Source: Acidobacteriota bacterium
GTDB lineage: Bacteria; Acidobacteriota; Terriglobia; Acidiferrales; UBA7541
Direction of reading: 5' to 3'
NCBI GenBank assembly: GCA_003153585.1
Contig: PLZZ01000085.1
Coordinates: forward strand, 1,582 to 9,073
Length of the DNA: 7,492 nucleotides
Under the pieces are notes generated by a model. The model was not told the origin of the DNA. It did not search any database and worked only from the letters and a program-made list of their open reading frames with translations. The position numbers were made by a program, and so were the translations under genes. Positions 6,797-7,492 of the stretch are shown in pieces. Numbering within the stretch: position 1 is the stretch's first letter; each line of letters begins with the position of its first letter.

Positions 6797-7165
6797 TTAC
6801 TGGGTGATTTCGACGTACTTCATCTTGCCGGCGAAGTGTATCTCCTTGATCTGATTGCCGTCGACGACGACAGCGGTGTCTTGCCGCTTGGCGCTTTCAT
6901 CCTTCCACTGGATGGATGCTTCCGCCATGACTTTTCCACCCTTTGAGAACCTCGCATGTGTGTCGTCAGCAGTCACCGAATATTCTCCAGCTTTCAGGTC
7001 CGTGCCGCCCAAGGTGGCTGGGCTTAGCAACCTCAAATCCGTCTTCACAATCGGAGCGACGGTTGATTTAGCGTCCTTCGCCGGAGCCGCGTGAGCTGCG
7101 ATCGATAGCGCGAGGGTCAATGCTGCAAGGATTGTTAACACTCCATTCATTTTGCGACGCGACAT
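6797..7165 (-). CDS. Small secreted protein of unknown function
   Basis: The 122-residue product has a clear Sec signal peptide: positive N-terminus MSRRKMN, hydrophobic core of about 8-23 (VLTILAALTLALSIAA) and a cleavage site near residues 26-27 (AHA before APA). The mature part of about 95 residues has no cysteine and alternates polar and hydrophobic residues in a beta-rich manner. It contains KAGEYSVTADDTHARFSKGGKVMAEA in two adjoining pieces (58-69 and 70-83), then QWKD and a final KYVEITQ. It resembles small exported proteins often seen in Acidobacteriota that carry a similar 'G-x-x-L-K-x-G-x-Y' strand; I know no function for them. I chose the ATG at 7165 because of its strong Shine-Dalgarno. 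The frame stays open further upstream to 7258, but that would hide the signal peptide behind 31 residues. It is transcribed alone, converges on the aldolase gene and ends at an intrinsic terminator. Confidence 0.85.
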   Translation of the reverse strand: MSRRKMNGVLTILAALTLALSIAAHAAPAKDAKSTVAPIVKTDLRLLSPATLGGTDLKAGEYSVTADDTHARFSKGGKVMAEASIQWKDESAKRQDTAVVVDGNQIKEIHFAGKMKYVEITQ

Positions 7166-7173
7166 TTTTAGTT

Positions 7174-7178
7174 CCTCC
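7174..7178 (-). promoter_or_regulatory. Shine-Dalgarno of the secreted-protein gene
   Basis: On the minus strand AAGGAGGA, with core GGAGG, lies eight bases before the ATG at 7165. This places the start at the signal peptide and suggests efficient translation. Confidence 0.85.
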
Positions 7179-7266
7179 TTAAATCTGACTGAAAGTCTCA
7201 CTCGCCCCTTGCACCCACTTAGACGCGGCGGTAATCCTGTCGAAAGCACGGATAGCAAGAAATTCA

Positions 7267-7279
7267 GAAAATTATTTTC
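7267..7279. repeat. 13-base AT-rich palindrome
   Basis: GAAAAT (7267-7272) and ATTTTC (7274-7279) are perfect inverted arms around one central T. It lies about 100 bases upstream of the secreted-protein start and nine bases from a second palindrome. It could be an operator or simply AT-rich promoter DNA. Confidence 0.45.
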
Positions 7280-7288
7280 ATCACGTGC

Positions 7289-7307
7289 ATGCAGAATATT
7301 TCTGCAT
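7289..7307. repeat. 19-base perfect inverted repeat, possible operator
   Basis: ATGCAGAA (7289-7296) and TTCTGCAT (7300-7307) are perfect eight-base arms around TAT. Size and symmetry suit a dimeric helix-turn-helix regulator site. As RNA it would be a hairpin with a three-base loop but without a T-run, so a terminator is unlikely. Confidence 0.55.
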
Positions 7308-7313
7308 CGAAAA

Positions 7314-7343
7314 CGAACAGTGTATTTCCCTAAAGCGAACAGT
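7314..7343 (+). repeat. Direct repeat of CGAACAGT, 22-base period
   Basis: CGAACAGT occurs at 7314-7321 and again at 7336-7343, each preceded by an A-rich triplet or quartet. The period of 22 bases is about two helical turns, so both copies would face the same side of the DNA. It is a candidate regulator binding site beside the palindrome at 7289-7307. Confidence 0.45.
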
Positions 7344-7492
7344 CTCGGTTACTAGTTGTTGCGAGAATGCGACTGTATGAATATTTGTGCGAGTTCGTAA
7401 TGTAAAACTGTTTCAGACTGAGATTAAGGAGTAGACGAGAGCGCGCTCCCCCCGGGGTGTCAAGCGGAACGGGAAACAAGCAATAAGGATGA

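Larger units (their letters stand above)
7166..7492. other. Non-coding control region
   Basis: No reading frame here has a supportable start, ribosome site and protein-like composition on either strand. It is visibly more AT-rich between about 7260 and 7420 than the flanking genes. It should hold the promoter of the minus-strand secreted-protein gene, but I could not find a -35/-10 pair that I would defend; AATAAT (minus strand, about 7277-7272) is the best single -10-like hexamer. It also holds two palindromes and a direct repeat, listed separately. A plus-strand gene may begin just beyond the right edge. Confidence 0.6.

Noticed and set aside
7489..7492. ATG at the right edge preceded by AATAAGG, possible start of a plus-strand gene
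   Set aside because: The purine run touches the ATG with no spacer and only one more base is visible, so neither frame nor product can be judged.

Overview
The window looks like ordinary core-metabolism sequence from a moderately GC-rich, free-living bacterium. Acidobacteriota (Terriglobia/Acidobacteriia-like) is my best guess. The guess rests on the mixture of genes, the use of TTG and GTG starts, and a small secreted protein at the right end that resembles small exported proteins common in that phylum. It is an inference, not a marker-gene result. I see no insertion sequence, integrase, phage gene, CRISPR array, rRNA or tRNA.

Left block, plus strand (1-2485). A 5'-truncated N-carbamoylputrescine amidase (aguB) overlaps an agmatine deiminase (aguA) by four bases. 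Together they catalyse the last two steps from arginine-derived agmatine to putrescine: AguA makes N-carbamoylputrescine and AguB hydrolyses it. A HIT-family nucleotide-binding protein follows 71 bases later and reads in the same direction.

Middle block, plus strand (2486-4388). After a 250-base gap, which contains a good sigma70-type promoter at its right end but nothing else I can support, comes a small TPR-repeat protein of unknown function. A YvcK/CofD-like gluconeogenesis factor follows 15 bases later. The two are probably co-transcribed. The TPR gene's true start is a GTG at 2736, set by a strong Shine-Dalgarno; the longer reading frame runs back through the promoter.

Right block, plus strand (4389-6670). 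A 179-base gap (4389-4567) holds a second promoter and a leader of about 100 bases. It is followed by a complete hexameric-type glutamate dehydrogenase and, 30 bases on, a class II (zinc) aldolase/adducin-family protein, a likely two-gene operon joining nitrogen and carbon metabolism.

Right end, minus strand (6671-7492). A short secreted protein of unknown function converges on the aldolase. It has a textbook intrinsic terminator (hairpin plus T-run) just beyond its stop. Upstream of it lie about 330 bases without a supportable gene, but with two close palindromes and a spaced direct repeat that could be operator sites.

I did not find convincing evidence for an undescribed biological system. 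The best leads are the uncharacterised TPR-yvcK pair, the gdh-aldolase pair, the small secreted protein, and the repeat-rich control region upstream of it.
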